A stretch of 64,000 nt of DNA, from the NCBI GenBank assembly GCA_040219295.1, contig JAVJST010000001.1, positions 372,001-436,000 of the forward strand, in the 5' to 3' direction. The notes below the pieces were generated by a model that saw only the letters and a program-made list of their open reading frames with translations, was not told the DNA's origin and searched no databases. Source of the stretch: JAVJST01 sp040219295. Its GTDB lineage: Bacteria > Pseudomonadota > Alphaproteobacteria > Rhodospirillales > Casp-alpha2. Of the stretch, positions 47,254 through 56,158 are shown piece by piece. Made by a program: the position numbers and the translations under genes. How positions within the stretch are numbered: position 1 is the first letter of the stretch; every line of letters begins with the position of its first letter.

Positions 47254-47273
47254 TCGGGCGGAGAATGAATGCA

Positions 47274-48131
47274 ATGAGTTACGCCAATCCGAACGCCCTC
47301 GTGTCGACCCAATGGGTTGCCGAACACCTCGATGCGCCGGACGTCCGGATCGTCGACGCGTCATGGTTTCTGCCGGGTGACGAGCGGGTGGGACGCGAAT
47401 GCTATGACGAGTGTCATCTGCCGGGCGCGGTATTTTTCGATATCGACGAGATCGCCGATTCAGACAGCGACCTGCCGCACATGTTGCCGAGCCCGGAAAA
47501 GTTCTCGAGCCGGGTGCGCAAACTCGGTCTGGGCGATGGCGTGCGGATCGTGATTTACGACAACAATGGTTTCATGGCGTCGCACCGGGTGTGGTGGACG
47601 TTTCGCGTGTTCGGCCACGAGGACGTCGCGGTGATGGATGGCGGTCTCGCGAAATGGCGGGCCGAAGAGCGTCCGACCGAGGATCTTCCGCCGGTGCCGC
47701 GCGAGCGCCATTTTACGCCGCGTATCAATCACACTCTGGTGCGCGGCTGGCAGCAAGTGCTCGCCGGCCTCGAGAGCAAGCGCGAACAAGTCGCCGACGC
47801 CCGACCTTCTGCACGGTTCCGCGGCGAGGCCGATGAACCGCGGCCCGGGGTTCGCAAGGGGCACATGCCGGGCAGCGTCAATGTGCCGGTGCTGAGCGTG
47901 CTTGATCAGGATCACTTCAACACCATGCGGCCGGCGAAAGAACTGCGTGCGGTGTTCGAGAATGCCGGCATCGATCTGGCGGCGCCGGTCATCACGACCT
48001 GCGGGTCAGGCGTTACCGCCTCGACGTTGGCGTTCGCCCTGCACCTTCTCGGTCACGACGATGTTTCCGTCTATGACGGGTCGTGGTCCGAATGGGGTGC
48101 GCTGGCCGATACGCCGGTTGAAGCCGGATGA
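47274..48131 (+). CDS. sseA: 3-mercaptopyruvate sulfurtransferase
   Basis: Transfers sulfur from 3-mercaptopyruvate to thiols or cyanide. It has two rhodanese domains in 285 residues. The N-terminal inactive domain starts VSTQWVAEHL with VRIVDASWFLPG. The active loop is CGSGVT with Cys243, the form that separates mercaptopyruvate sulfurtransferases from thiosulfate rhodaneses. ATG 47274 has GGAG 10 bases upstream; ATG 47265 is possible but too close to it. Lies about 20 bases after cysK and overlaps the next gene (ATGA). Confidence 0.93.
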   Translation: MSYANPNALVSTQWVAEHLDAPDVRIVDASWFLPGDERVGRECYDECHLPGAVFFDIDEIADSDSDLPHMLPSPEKFSSRVRKLGLGDGVRIVIYDNNGFMASHRVWWTFRVFGHEDVAVMDGGLAKWRAEERPTEDLPPVPRERHFTPRINHTLVRGWQQVLAGLESKREQVADARPSARFRGEADEPRPGVRKGHMPGSVNVPVLSVLDQDHFNTMRPAKELRAVFENAGIDLAAPVITTCGSGVTASTLAFALHLLGHDDVSVYDGSWSEWGALADTPVEAG

Positions 48132-48679
48132 ACGCGGAAAACCGGGTTTCGGACGAAAACGGCAACATCGAGACGGTCGTCACCTATCTCGAGATGCGGG
48201 CGCGCCCGACGCACCCGACGCCGCCGGCCCCGGCACGCAAGATTGCCCTGCTCCGCGCCGAAAACCCGCCTGTCGCCTACTACCGTTTTCTCTATGACGC
48301 CGTCGGTGGGGCCTGGATGTGGTGGGAACGCAAGGCCCTCGCGGATGCCGATCTCGAGGCGATCATCCGGCATCCCGGCGTCGAGATCTATGTGCTTTAC
48401 GTCGGCGGTGTGCCGGCCGGTTACGGCGAGCTCGATTGCCGCGCCGAGGGCGAGATCGAACTCGCCTACTTCGGACTGACGCCCGATTTCGTCGGCCAGG
48501 GCCTCGGGCGCTATTTCCTGAACTGGATCGTCGATCAGGCGTGGTCCCATGAGCCCGAGCGCGTCTGGGTGCATACCTGCAACCTCGACCACCCGGCGGC
48601 GCTGGCGGCCTATCAAAGAGCGGGATTCGAGGTTTACGACCAGCGCACGGAGATCATCTCCGATCCAAGCATGGCGTGA
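48128..48679 (+). CDS. GNAT-family N-acetyltransferase
   Basis: A 183-residue GNAT fold protein. The acetyl-CoA loop is LTPDFVGQGLGRYFL (Q/RxxGxG/A type) and the later VHTCNLDHPAALAAYQRAGFEVYDQ is the usual beta6-beta7 end. Substrate unknown. The start overlaps the sseA stop, so the two are probably translated together. Confidence 0.85.
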   Translation: MNAENRVSDENGNIETVVTYLEMRARPTHPTPPAPARKIALLRAENPPVAYYRFLYDAVGGAWMWWERKALADADLEAIIRHPGVEIYVLYVGGVPAGYGELDCRAEGEIELAYFGLTPDFVGQGLGRYFLNWIVDQAWSHEPERVWVHTCNLDHPAALAAYQRAGFEVYDQRTEIISDPSMA

Positions 48680-48750
48680 TGTGCGCGCCGCCGCTGATCT
48701 CCGCCGATCGCTGACGGGTTCCGGTCGGCGGGCGCAATCCAAGACGTCGA

Positions 48751-49956
48751 TTACCGGCCCAGGACAGAGGATGCGCTGCGGGCTCTCAGGATGACATCGG
48801 GACTGGCTGGCGGGCGACCCTCGGCGAGCGCGTCGAGGGTTTCCAGGCCGTACACGACCCTGCCCCAGGCGGTGTACTGTCCGTCGAGGTTGCTGGCGTC
48901 GCCGAGCGCGATAAAGAAGGCGCCGGTCGCGCCGTCGACATCGTCCGGCGGACGCGACATGCCGACGGTGCCGCGAGTGAACGACTGTTCATTGATTTCG
49001 GCGGCGATGGGTTCGCCGCGGCCGACCCCCTCCGGACTGCCGGTCAGGGCGATTTCGGCTGCGTAGCCATGGCGGACGAAATCGAAACGGGCGTTGTCGT
49101 AGGCGCCGGCGTTCATCAGTTCAGCCACCCTCTCGGCATGACCGGGTGCAATGTCGGGCAACGCCTCGATGACGACGAGGCCCTTGTCGAGCTCGAGGAA
49201 CACCAGATTGCCAAGATCGACGTTCGGTTGCGACTGCTGAATCTCCGCGACGGCCCCCGATACCTGCTCCTCGCTGGTTGCCGGTGCGCTCGCTGTTTCG
49301 GTTGCGGCGCCCGGTGTCGCCTCGCTGTCGGACAAGGTGGCATACATCGCGGCGACGGCCTCCGCCATTTGCGGCGACGGTGTCGTCGATAAACTGTCGT
49401 TGCCGTCGGCGTCGAAAGAGTACACCTCACCGGCGGTGACGGATTGGTTTCCCGCCGCCGAGGTAACCTCGACGGTGCCTTCCTGGACGGCGACCTCGGT
49501 ACGCCGGGCCTCGGCCAGCACATCGAATTCCGTGCCCCGGATGCCGATACTGCCTGACGGAGTATCAATGGTGACGTTGAGGCGGACGTCCGAAGATCGG
49601 AAGTGGATGATGCCCGACACCATCTCGATGACGCCATCGACGACTCCCCGGTTCGGATCATACACCATGGAATCGAGCAGCAACTCGGCATCGGCACCGA
49701 TCGACAGATACGACTCGTCGATCAAATTGATGGCGACGGCGCTGTCGCTGCCGGTGCGGACGGTCTCCATATGGTAGACCGGGTCACCGCCGCCGATCTT
49801 GCGTGCACCTGATCCTGTGACGTCATTGACCGCGGCCTCGACCGTGCCGACCTCGCCTTCCTGGGCGACGCCGTCGGCGGGCACTGATAGGGTGGCCGCG
49901 GTGACGAGGGCGGCGATGATCAATCGGGTTGTCAAAGACTTCAGGTGCAAGGGCAT
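48751..49956 (-). CDS. Secreted FecR-cyclophilin fusion protein
   Basis: A 401-residue exported protein. Residues 10-31 are a signal peptide (RLIIAALVTAATLSVPADGVAQ). Residues about 55-185 form a FecR domain (YHMETVRTGSDSAVAINLID, then TPSGSIGIRGTEFDV). An Ala/Thr/Glu-rich linker (about 205-248) leads to a cyclophilin-type prolyl isomerase domain (about 251-380: VVIEALPDIAPGHAERVAEL, RGTVGMSRPPDDVDGATGAF, YTAWGRVVYGLE). Arg295 is in the catalytic Arg position, but the usual Gln after it (family FMIQGG) is not conserved, so activity may be low. ATG 49956 follows AAGGAG. I do not know this architecture from characterised proteins. Confidence 0.82.
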   Translation of the reverse strand: MPLHLKSLTTRLIIAALVTAATLSVPADGVAQEGEVGTVEAAVNDVTGSGARKIGGGDPVYHMETVRTGSDSAVAINLIDESYLSIGADAELLLDSMVYDPNRGVVDGVIEMVSGIIHFRSSDVRLNVTIDTPSGSIGIRGTEFDVLAEARRTEVAVQEGTVEVTSAAGNQSVTAGEVYSFDADGNDSLSTTPSPQMAEAVAAMYATLSDSEATPGAATETASAPATSEEQVSGAVAEIQQSQPNVDLGNLVFLELDKGLVVIEALPDIAPGHAERVAELMNAGAYDNARFDFVRHGYAAEIALTGSPEGVGRGEPIAAEINEQSFTRGTVGMSRPPDDVDGATGAFFIALGDASNLDGQYTAWGRVVYGLETLDALAEGRPPASPDVILRARSASSVLGR

Positions 49957-50048
49957 CGGCTTCTCCTTGTCGTCATTCAACGACAAGAGCAATTCCGGTG
50001 CCAATCAAAAAAAGAAGACCGCGTTTGCTAACCCCTTGAATCGAAAAG

Positions 50049-50076
50049 CCGGCCGCCGGGGCTTCCCGGCGGCCGG
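50049..50076 (-). terminator. Terminator of the aapJQMP operon
   Basis: A perfect 12-bp stem CCGGCCGCCGGG / CCCGGCGGCCGG with loop GCTT, about 70 bases past the aapP stop. On the minus strand it is followed by CTTTTCGATTC, a weak T-rich tail. Confidence 0.7.
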
Positions 50077-50146
50077 TGTCCGATGGCGCAGAGTTTCGAA
50101 CCGGGCGGAAAAATTGACCCGGTACGGATTTCCGGCTCTCGCGCGT

Positions 50147-50929
50147 TCAGTGACCGATGATCTGGCTGAGGAACAGCTTGGTCCGGTCGGAACGCGGGTT
50201 CTTGAAGAACTCTTCCGGTTCGTTCTGTTCGATGATCTCGCCGCCGTCCATGAAGATGACCCTGTTGGCGACCTTGCGGGCGAAACCCATCTCGTGGGTC
50301 ACGCAGATCATGGTCATGCCGGTCTCGGCGAGATCGATCATCACGTCGAGCACTTCCGAAATCATTTCCGGGTCAAGCGCCGAGGTCGGCTCGTCGAACA
50401 GCATGACGCGCGGGTTCATGCACAGCGACCGTGCGATCGCGACGCGCTGCTGCTGACCGCCCGAAAGCTGTCCCGGGAATTTGTTCGCCTGTTCGGGAAT
50501 CTTGACCTTGGAGAGGAAGTGCATGGCGCGTTCCTCGGCCTCCTTCTTCGGGGTCTTGCGGACCCAGATCGGCGCCAGGGTGCAATTCTCCAGCACGGTC
50601 AAGTGCGGAAACAGGTTGAAGTGCTGGAAGCACATGCCGACTTCGGAGCGGATCTTGTCGATGTTCTTGAGGTCGTCCGTAAGTTCGATCCCGTCAACGA
50701 CGATCTGTCCCTGCTGGTGTTCCTCCAGCCGGTTGATGCAGCGGATCATGGTCGACTTGCCGGATCCCGACGGTCCGCAGATGACGATGCGCTCGCCGCG
50801 ATAGATGGTCAGGTTTATGTCTTTCAGCACGTGGAACTGGCCGTACCACTTGTGCATCCCGTTGATCTGGATGACGACCTCGTCGGAAACTTCCATTGCA
50901 GTCGATTGTTCAGCCATAGCCATTGTCAT
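50147..50929 (-). CDS. aapP: General L-amino acid ABC transporter, ATPase
   Basis: ATPase of the Aap polar-amino-acid importer. About 260 residues with Walker A GPSGSGKST, signature LSGGQQQRVAIARSL, Walker B VMLFDEPTSALDPE and the H-loop VTHEMGFA. Three in-frame ATGs compete (50929, 50923, 50917). GGAGG lies 3 bases before the first and 9 before the second; the second is equally likely. The open frame runs much further upstream through aapM in another frame and is not real there. Confidence 0.93.
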   Translation of the reverse strand: MTMAMAEQSTAMEVSDEVVIQINGMHKWYGQFHVLKDINLTIYRGERIVICGPSGSGKSTMIRCINRLEEHQQGQIVVDGIELTDDLKNIDKIRSEVGMCFQHFNLFPHLTVLENCTLAPIWVRKTPKKEAEERAMHFLSKVKIPEQANKFPGQLSGGQQQRVAIARSLCMNPRVMLFDEPTSALDPEMISEVLDVMIDLAETGMTMICVTHEMGFARKVANRVIFMDGGEIIEQNEPEEFFKNPRSDRTKLFLSQIIGH

Positions 50930-50943
50930 GTACCTCCCCGCCC

Positions 50944-52068
50944 CTACCGTTTGTGACCGGTGTGCAGTTTGTTTTCCAGATAGATCGAGTAGCGCGACAT
51001 CGCGAAGCACGAGATGAAGAAGAACACGGCCGTATAGACGTAAGCCTCGTAGGCCAGGCCGTTCCACTTCGGATCCGCAAGAGACGAACGCATGACACCG
51101 AGAACATCGAGAAGACCGATGATCAGCACCAGCGTGGTGTCCTTGTAGAGACCGATGAACGTGTTGACGATGCCGGGGATGGACACCTTGAGTGCCTGCG
51201 GCAGGATGATCAGCCGCATCGACTGCCAGTAGGTCAGGCCCATGGCGTCGGCGGCCTCGTACTGCCCCTTCGGGATCGACTGCAGGCCGCCACGGATAAC
51301 TTCCGCGACGTAGCCGGCCGCAAACAGCGTGACCATGATCAGCACTCGCAGCAACAGGTCGAAATATGTGCCTGGCGGCAGGAAGTAGTTGAGCATGGTC
51401 GAGGCGACAAAGAGCAACGTGATCAGCGGTACGCCGCGGATGAACTCGATGAACGCCGTGCAGACGACCCGCATGGCGGGCAGCCGTGACGCACGTCCGA
51501 GCGCCAGCAGAATGCCGATCGGCAATGACGCCGAGATGCCCGTCACGCCGATGACGAGGGTCAGCATGACGCCGCCCCAGAGCTCCGTCGAAACGGGTTT
51601 CAAACCCCAGCCGCCAAGCAAGAGCCACCCGGCGAGGAACGGATAGATCACCGAGAAGATGAAGGCATGGCGGCGCATCGGAAACTTGTCGAACAGGATT
51701 GGCCCCAGTGCGACGAACAACAGGACGAACGCGATATTCGGACGCCACCACTCCTCAGCCGGGTAGAACGCGTAGATCGAGAACAGGAAGCGTTCTTCGA
51801 TCAGTGCCCAACAGGCCCCGTCGCCCGCGGCACGGCACGCCTGTTTCGAGTCGGCGTTCAGCACGGCGTCGAAGATCGTCCAGTTCAGCATTCCCGGAAT
51901 GATCAGGTACAGCAGATAAAGACCGATCAGGGTGAGTACGGTATCGGTGATGGAGCCGAAGAAGTTATCCCGGACCCACGCCACGGGACCAACGAGGTTC
52001 TTCGGCGGCGGCAGGTCCGGATGCTGGCCCGGCGGGTACGAGGATTGCTGCACGGTCGTATCGCTCAT
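50944..52068 (-). CDS. aapM: General L-amino acid ABC transporter, permease AapM
   Basis: Inner-membrane permease subunit, 374 residues. The N-terminal third has extra membrane segments typical of AapM. The C-terminal HisM-like permease domain holds the EAA loop GQYEAADAMGLTYWQSMRLIILPQALK-type sequence (EAADAMGLTYWQSMRLIILP). Lies between aapQ (13 bases) and aapP (14 bases). Confidence 0.92.
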   Translation of the reverse strand: MSDTTVQQSSYPPGQHPDLPPPKNLVGPVAWVRDNFFGSITDTVLTLIGLYLLYLIIPGMLNWTIFDAVLNADSKQACRAAGDGACWALIEERFLFSIYAFYPAEEWWRPNIAFVLLFVALGPILFDKFPMRRHAFIFSVIYPFLAGWLLLGGWGLKPVSTELWGGVMLTLVIGVTGISASLPIGILLALGRASRLPAMRVVCTAFIEFIRGVPLITLLFVASTMLNYFLPPGTYFDLLLRVLIMVTLFAAGYVAEVIRGGLQSIPKGQYEAADAMGLTYWQSMRLIILPQALKVSIPGIVNTFIGLYKDTTLVLIIGLLDVLGVMRSSLADPKWNGLAYEAYVYTAVFFFISCFAMSRYSIYLENKLHTGHKR

Positions 52069-52081
52069 GTTTCTGCCCTCC

Positions 52082-53296
52082 TCACCGTTCGACCAGTTTG
52101 ATGCGGTTGTTGTACCAGTTCATGAACGCCGAAATGAGCAGCGAAATGGTCAGGTACGTCAGCAGCACGATGATCATGCACTCCATCTCGCGACCGGTCT
52201 GGTTGAGCGAGATGCCGCCGATGGTCGCCACCAGGTCGTAGTAACCGATGGCGATCGCGAGCGACGAGTTCTTTGTCAGGTTCAGATACTGGCTGGTCAG
52301 TGGCGGTACGATGACGCGCAGCGCCTGCGGGATGATAACCAGCTGAAGCGCACGGTTGTGGCGCAGGCCCAGGGCGTGCGCAGCCTCGGTCTGGCCGTGG
52401 CTGACCGCCTGGATGCCGGCACGGACGATCTCGGCGATGAACGACGAGGTATAGATCGACAGGGCCAGCCAAAGAGCCATGAATTCGGGCTTGATGACGA
52501 AGCCGCCCTGGAAGTTGAAACCCTTGAGCTCCGGAGAACTCCATTCCCACGGAAGCCCTGTAACGACGAATACCACAACGGGCAGACCGACGATGAGGCC
52601 GACGCTGACCCACAGAACCGGCGATATCTCGCCGGTCGCTTCCTGTTTCGCTTTCGCCCGCTTGGCATACATGTAGGCGCCGACGATGCCGGCGATGAAC
52701 GCGGCGAACGCGGCCCACGCCAGTGGCTGGAATTCCGGCGCCGGCATGTAGAGACCGCGGTTCGTGAAGAAGAAGTTCATGTCCTCGAGTCCCTCGAGGC
52801 CTCTGAAATCCCTAATCTGGGGCAGGTTGCCGACGACTGCGCCGTGCACCAGCAGGATCCAGAGCAGGACCGGCACGTTTCGGATCAATTCGACGTAGCA
52901 GTACGCCAGCCGGTTCATGAGGAAATTCTTGGAGAGACGCAGAACACCTATGATGAAACCGAGGATGGTCGCAAGAACGACTCCCCATACGGCCACGAGC
53001 AGGGTGTTTTGCAGACCGACCAGAGCGGCGGTCAGGTGCGGGCTCTGGGAGTTGAAATCGATGAACGGCGAAAAGCCGATATCATAGTTCGAAGCATCCC
53101 AGAGAAAGCTGAAACTGAAACCCTTACCCAGTTCCTCCAGGTTGGCGATCGCATTGGTGACCAGCCAGGCAATGAAAGCAAAGATGGCCGCGATCGTGGC
53201 GATCTGGATAATGACGCCGCGCGTTTCCTTGTTGCGCCACAGCCTCAGTAACGGATTGCTTGTGCCACTATCAATAGTGGCTGCTTCTACTGTCAT
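52082..53296 (-). CDS. aapQ: General L-amino acid ABC transporter, permease AapQ
   Basis: Second permease subunit, 404 residues with about eight membrane segments and a large loop. The EAA motif is GQTEAAHALGLRHNRALQLV in the C-terminal domain, and LNLTKNSSLAIAIGYYDLV follows, a conserved stretch in polar amino-acid permeases. Separated from aapJ by 180 bases that contain a strong hairpin. Confidence 0.93.
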   Translation of the reverse strand: MTVEAATIDSGTSNPLLRLWRNKETRGVIIQIATIAAIFAFIAWLVTNAIANLEELGKGFSFSFLWDASNYDIGFSPFIDFNSQSPHLTAALVGLQNTLLVAVWGVVLATILGFIIGVLRLSKNFLMNRLAYCYVELIRNVPVLLWILLVHGAVVGNLPQIRDFRGLEGLEDMNFFFTNRGLYMPAPEFQPLAWAAFAAFIAGIVGAYMYAKRAKAKQEATGEISPVLWVSVGLIVGLPVVVFVVTGLPWEWSSPELKGFNFQGGFVIKPEFMALWLALSIYTSSFIAEIVRAGIQAVSHGQTEAAHALGLRHNRALQLVIIPQALRVIVPPLTSQYLNLTKNSSLAIAIGYYDLVATIGGISLNQTGREMECMIIVLLTYLTISLLISAFMNWYNNRIKLVER

Positions 53297-53435
53297 AGTT
53301 CCCCGACTCCCTGACGGTGCGCTTGCGGATCTTTGCGATCTCTCGTGCGTAGCGCGGATCTTGTTCTTTCGCCGTTATATGCGGCGATTGTCGACCGGAT
53401 CGGAGGCCGGCCCAAAACAATACCCTCAAGTGAAA

Positions 53436-53461
53436 CCGGCGGTGCCCTAAGGCACCGCCGG
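53436..53461 (-). terminator. Intercistronic hairpin between aapJ and aapQ
   Basis: A perfect 11-bp stem CCGGCGGTGCC / GGCACCGCCGG with a 4-base loop, 15 bases past the aapJ stop on the minus strand, followed by TTTCACTTGAGG. It probably limits read-through or protects the aapJ mRNA 3' end, so binding protein is made in excess over permease. Confidence 0.7.
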
Positions 53462-53476
53462 ACCACTGTCAGATTT

Positions 53477-54499
53477 TTACCGGATCGGTTCGGCGTAGAT
53501 CAGACCACCGTCCGTCCATTGGGCATTGAGCCCGCGGTCGAGGCCGATCGGCGTGTTGACGCCGATGTTGCGCTCGAAGATCTCGCCGTAGTTACCCACG
53601 GCGGCGATCGCGCGAACCGCCCACTGGTTGTCGAGACCGATCATCTCGCCGTAGTTGCCCTCGGTACCGAGGATACGGTTGATGTTCGGGTTGTTACCGG
53701 CCGAAGCGGCCATATCCATGACGTTGGCCTGGGTGATGCCAAGTTCCTCGGCGGCGATGATCGCCTTGAGGACCCAACGCATGGTGTCGGCCCAATCCTC
53801 GTCGCCCTGGGCGACAGCCGGGCCAAGCGGCTCTTTGGAGATGATCTCCGGCAGCAGCACGTGGGCGGCGGGATCATCGAGCGCGGAGCGCGTCGCGGCA
53901 AGACCGGAACGGTCCGTCGTGTAGACGTCGCAGCGACCGGCGAGATAGTTGGCCTGACCTTCTTCGTTGGTCTCGATTGGCACCGGCTCGTAACTGATGT
54001 TGTTGGCGCGGAAGAAGTCAGCAAGGTTCAGCTCGGTCGTCGTACCGGTCTGGATGCAGACGGAGGCACCGTCGAGCTGCTTGGCGCTGGTCACGCCGAG
54101 AGACTTCGGCACGATGAAGCCCTGGCCGTCGTAGTAGTTCACGCCAAGGAACGTGAGCTTCAGGTCGACGTCGCGGCTCATGGTGATGGTGGTGTTCCGG
54201 TAAAGAACGTCGCCTTCGCCGGCGCTCAGCGCGGTAAAGCGCGTCTTGCCGGTGGTCGGCACGAACTTGACCTTGCTGCCGTCACCGAGGACCGCAGCTG
54301 CGGCCGCACGGCAGAAGTCCGCGTCGAAGCCACGCCACGTGCCGTTTTCGTCGGTGTAGGCAAATCCGACGAGACCGGTGGTCACGATGCAGTTGAGCTC
54401 GCCGCGCGCCTTGACGTCGTCAAGCGTGCCCGCGGAGGCCGAAGTCGAAACCAGAGCGGCTGCGGCTACGGCAGCCAATGTGCCCAAGGTTTTCTTCAT
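53477..54499 (-). CDS. aapJ: General L-amino acid ABC transporter, periplasmic binding protein
   Basis: A 340-residue periplasmic solute-binding protein. The signal peptide is KKTLGTLAAVAAAALVSTSASAG. The mature part starts TLDDVKARGELNCIVTTGLVGFA and has GFDADFCRAAAAAVLGD, the ligand-site segment RDVDLKLTF and PLGPAVAQGDEDWADTMRWV, all matching AapJ. First gene of the operon, with its promoter in the 150 bases to the left of the lyase gene's end. Confidence 0.94.
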   Translation of the reverse strand: MKKTLGTLAAVAAAALVSTSASAGTLDDVKARGELNCIVTTGLVGFAYTDENGTWRGFDADFCRAAAAAVLGDGSKVKFVPTTGKTRFTALSAGEGDVLYRNTTITMSRDVDLKLTFLGVNYYDGQGFIVPKSLGVTSAKQLDGASVCIQTGTTTELNLADFFRANNISYEPVPIETNEEGQANYLAGRCDVYTTDRSGLAATRSALDDPAAHVLLPEIISKEPLGPAVAQGDEDWADTMRWVLKAIIAAEELGITQANVMDMAASAGNNPNINRILGTEGNYGEMIGLDNQWAVRAIAAVGNYGEIFERNIGVNTPIGLDRGLNAQWTDGGLIYAEPIR

Positions 54500-54650
54500 G
54501 GAAATAGTCTCCCTGACTTAGGTTTGTTTGATTATCCATTCCCGGTTGCTCCGGAAATGCCACCAAGGGGTAACACGATTGCAAAGGTCTGCTCAAGCGC
54601 TCTGTCCCGTGTCCGCGGCGAGGTCGGGAAATACACCTATGCCGCGGTAA

Positions 54651-56078
54651 TCAAGTTTCACACGAGATTCCGAACGTTTCCGCCAGTCTTTGATAATCCG
54701 GACCCATCGCCCGCCCCTCGTCCAGCGGCGGCACGGTGTCGCGGACACGCTCCAGGAACTCGCCGGCCCGTCCGTCGGGCGCACGATCCGTCACATAGAG
54801 GGCCTGCGACGCGATCACGGCGAGCATCGCGAGACAGGCGTCGAGACAGTCGCCCGCTTCGTCCCATTTCTCCCATGCCGGAAACGCGACCGAGGCGACA
54901 TCGTTCTGTCCGTAGCCTCCGCTTTCGCCGCCGGGCAGCAGGGTCGGCTGCGCCAGCAGACGGGCGCGTTCCTCGAACCCGACACCAGCGAAACCCGCAG
55001 TGCCAAGGTAGCGGTCGTCGTCGGGGCCGGTCAGCAACTGGTGCGGCAATTTTGATACGTTGCCGTCGAGCATCTTTGATGTCTGGCGAACGGCCAGCGT
55101 GCAGAGGTCCGCGACCGCCGCCGTCAGCCCGTCCATCGACGGCGCAGCGGCGGCGTTCTGGTATCCGCCGGTCGACAGCGCCCGACCGTTCGGATGGTTG
55201 TCGTCAGGCGGCAGGAAGACCGGGTTGTCGGTCACGGCGCGCAATGCCGTTTCAGCCCCGACCCTGGCCTCCTCCGCCGCGCGACGCAAACGTCCGAGAT
55301 AACGCGGCAGAATGCGGAAACTGACGGGCGCCTGGTACGGACGCCGCGTGCCGACCGGTGCGCCCAATCGCGTGCGCAGCGCCTCGAGCGCCCAGGCTTC
55401 CGCGGGGTCGCCCCAGAGATCGTCGAGGACCGGATCGAGGTGGTCGAGCGGCGCGTTGAACGCTTCCCAGGCGAGCGCGAATACGTCGCTTGTGACGTCG
55501 CACAGTGTAGCGGCGCTCAGGGCTGCATCGGCCAGTAGCGCGGTGGCGCCGGGCGAACCGTTGACAAGGCACAACGAGTCCTTCTCCGCCAGCGGGTGCA
55601 ATTCCGCGACGGGGCCGAACAAATGGCTCAACGGCAGGATCTCGCCGGCGCCGCCGTTGCCCTGCAGCGGTACATCGGGCAGTCGCCCGCCGTCGAGCAT
55701 CGCCGCGACTGCCACAGCCAGATCCGGTGAAATGGCGCTGTAGCCGCTCACGAAGTTGACGAGACGGGCCAGCACCATGCCGCGCGTCACCCGTTCGGGC
55801 AGCGGTTTCCCGAATGAAACGGCCGCCGCCCGGGGCGGTCGCGCCGCATGGCGTTTGCGTTCCTCCGGCGTGAAGCGGAGATGCGCCATCTGTCCGTAGC
55901 CGCTGGTGACGCCATAGACCACGACATCCGGATCCTCGATATGTCGGAGGAACGCCGACCGTGCTTCGCGCATTCGCGCGAGCGCCGGCTCATCGATCCG
56001 CACCCCCTCGCCCTTTCGCGAGACCGCAGCAAAGGCGGTCAAGGTGAAGTCGTCGCGGTCGTTCAGCAGGATGGTCAT
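54651..56078 (-). CDS. Aromatic amino acid/histidine ammonia-lyase homologue lacking the MIO triad
   Basis: A 475-residue member of the HAL/PAL/TAL fold. Conserved family points are Tyr55 in VYGVTSGYG, the NG of SLCLVNGSPGATALL (Asn173) and the C-terminal YGQNDVAS. However the Ala-Ser-Gly that cyclises to the MIO electrophile (family GSVGASGDLAPLAH) reads GNGGAGEILPLSH at residues 140-152: Ser is missing and the loop is one residue shorter. It may not be a classical ammonia-lyase. ATG 56078 is used; the longer frame adds a Cys/Arg-rich N-terminus. Divergent from the metC-like gene. Confidence 0.8.
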   Translation of the reverse strand: MTILLNDRDDFTLTAFAAVSRKGEGVRIDEPALARMREARSAFLRHIEDPDVVVYGVTSGYGQMAHLRFTPEERKRHAARPPRAAAVSFGKPLPERVTRGMVLARLVNFVSGYSAISPDLAVAVAAMLDGGRLPDVPLQGNGGAGEILPLSHLFGPVAELHPLAEKDSLCLVNGSPGATALLADAALSAATLCDVTSDVFALAWEAFNAPLDHLDPVLDDLWGDPAEAWALEALRTRLGAPVGTRRPYQAPVSFRILPRYLGRLRRAAEEARVGAETALRAVTDNPVFLPPDDNHPNGRALSTGGYQNAAAAPSMDGLTAAVADLCTLAVRQTSKMLDGNVSKLPHQLLTGPDDDRYLGTAGFAGVGFEERARLLAQPTLLPGGESGGYGQNDVASVAFPAWEKWDEAGDCLDACLAMLAVIASQALYVTDRAPDGRAGEFLERVRDTVPPLDEGRAMGPDYQRLAETFGISCET

Positions 56079-56158
56079 GGCAAAATCTTTTACACCGCTA
56101 GCGTTCGGCGCTAACACAAGGCGGAGATAGCCGCCTTGGGGAAGGAATCGACGAGAGC

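Noticed and set aside
50930..51751. Upstream extension of aapP in the same frame
   Set aside because: It runs through aapM in another frame, and three ATGs with a GGAGG site mark the real start near 50929.
53333..55324. A 663-codon + strand open frame across aapJ and the lyase homologue
   Set aside because: It is antisense to two clear genes and crosses their intergenic space; the composition is that of a shadow frame.
54651..56078. Naming the lyase homologue hutH
   Set aside because: No Ala-Ser-Gly MIO motif and no other hut genes nearby.
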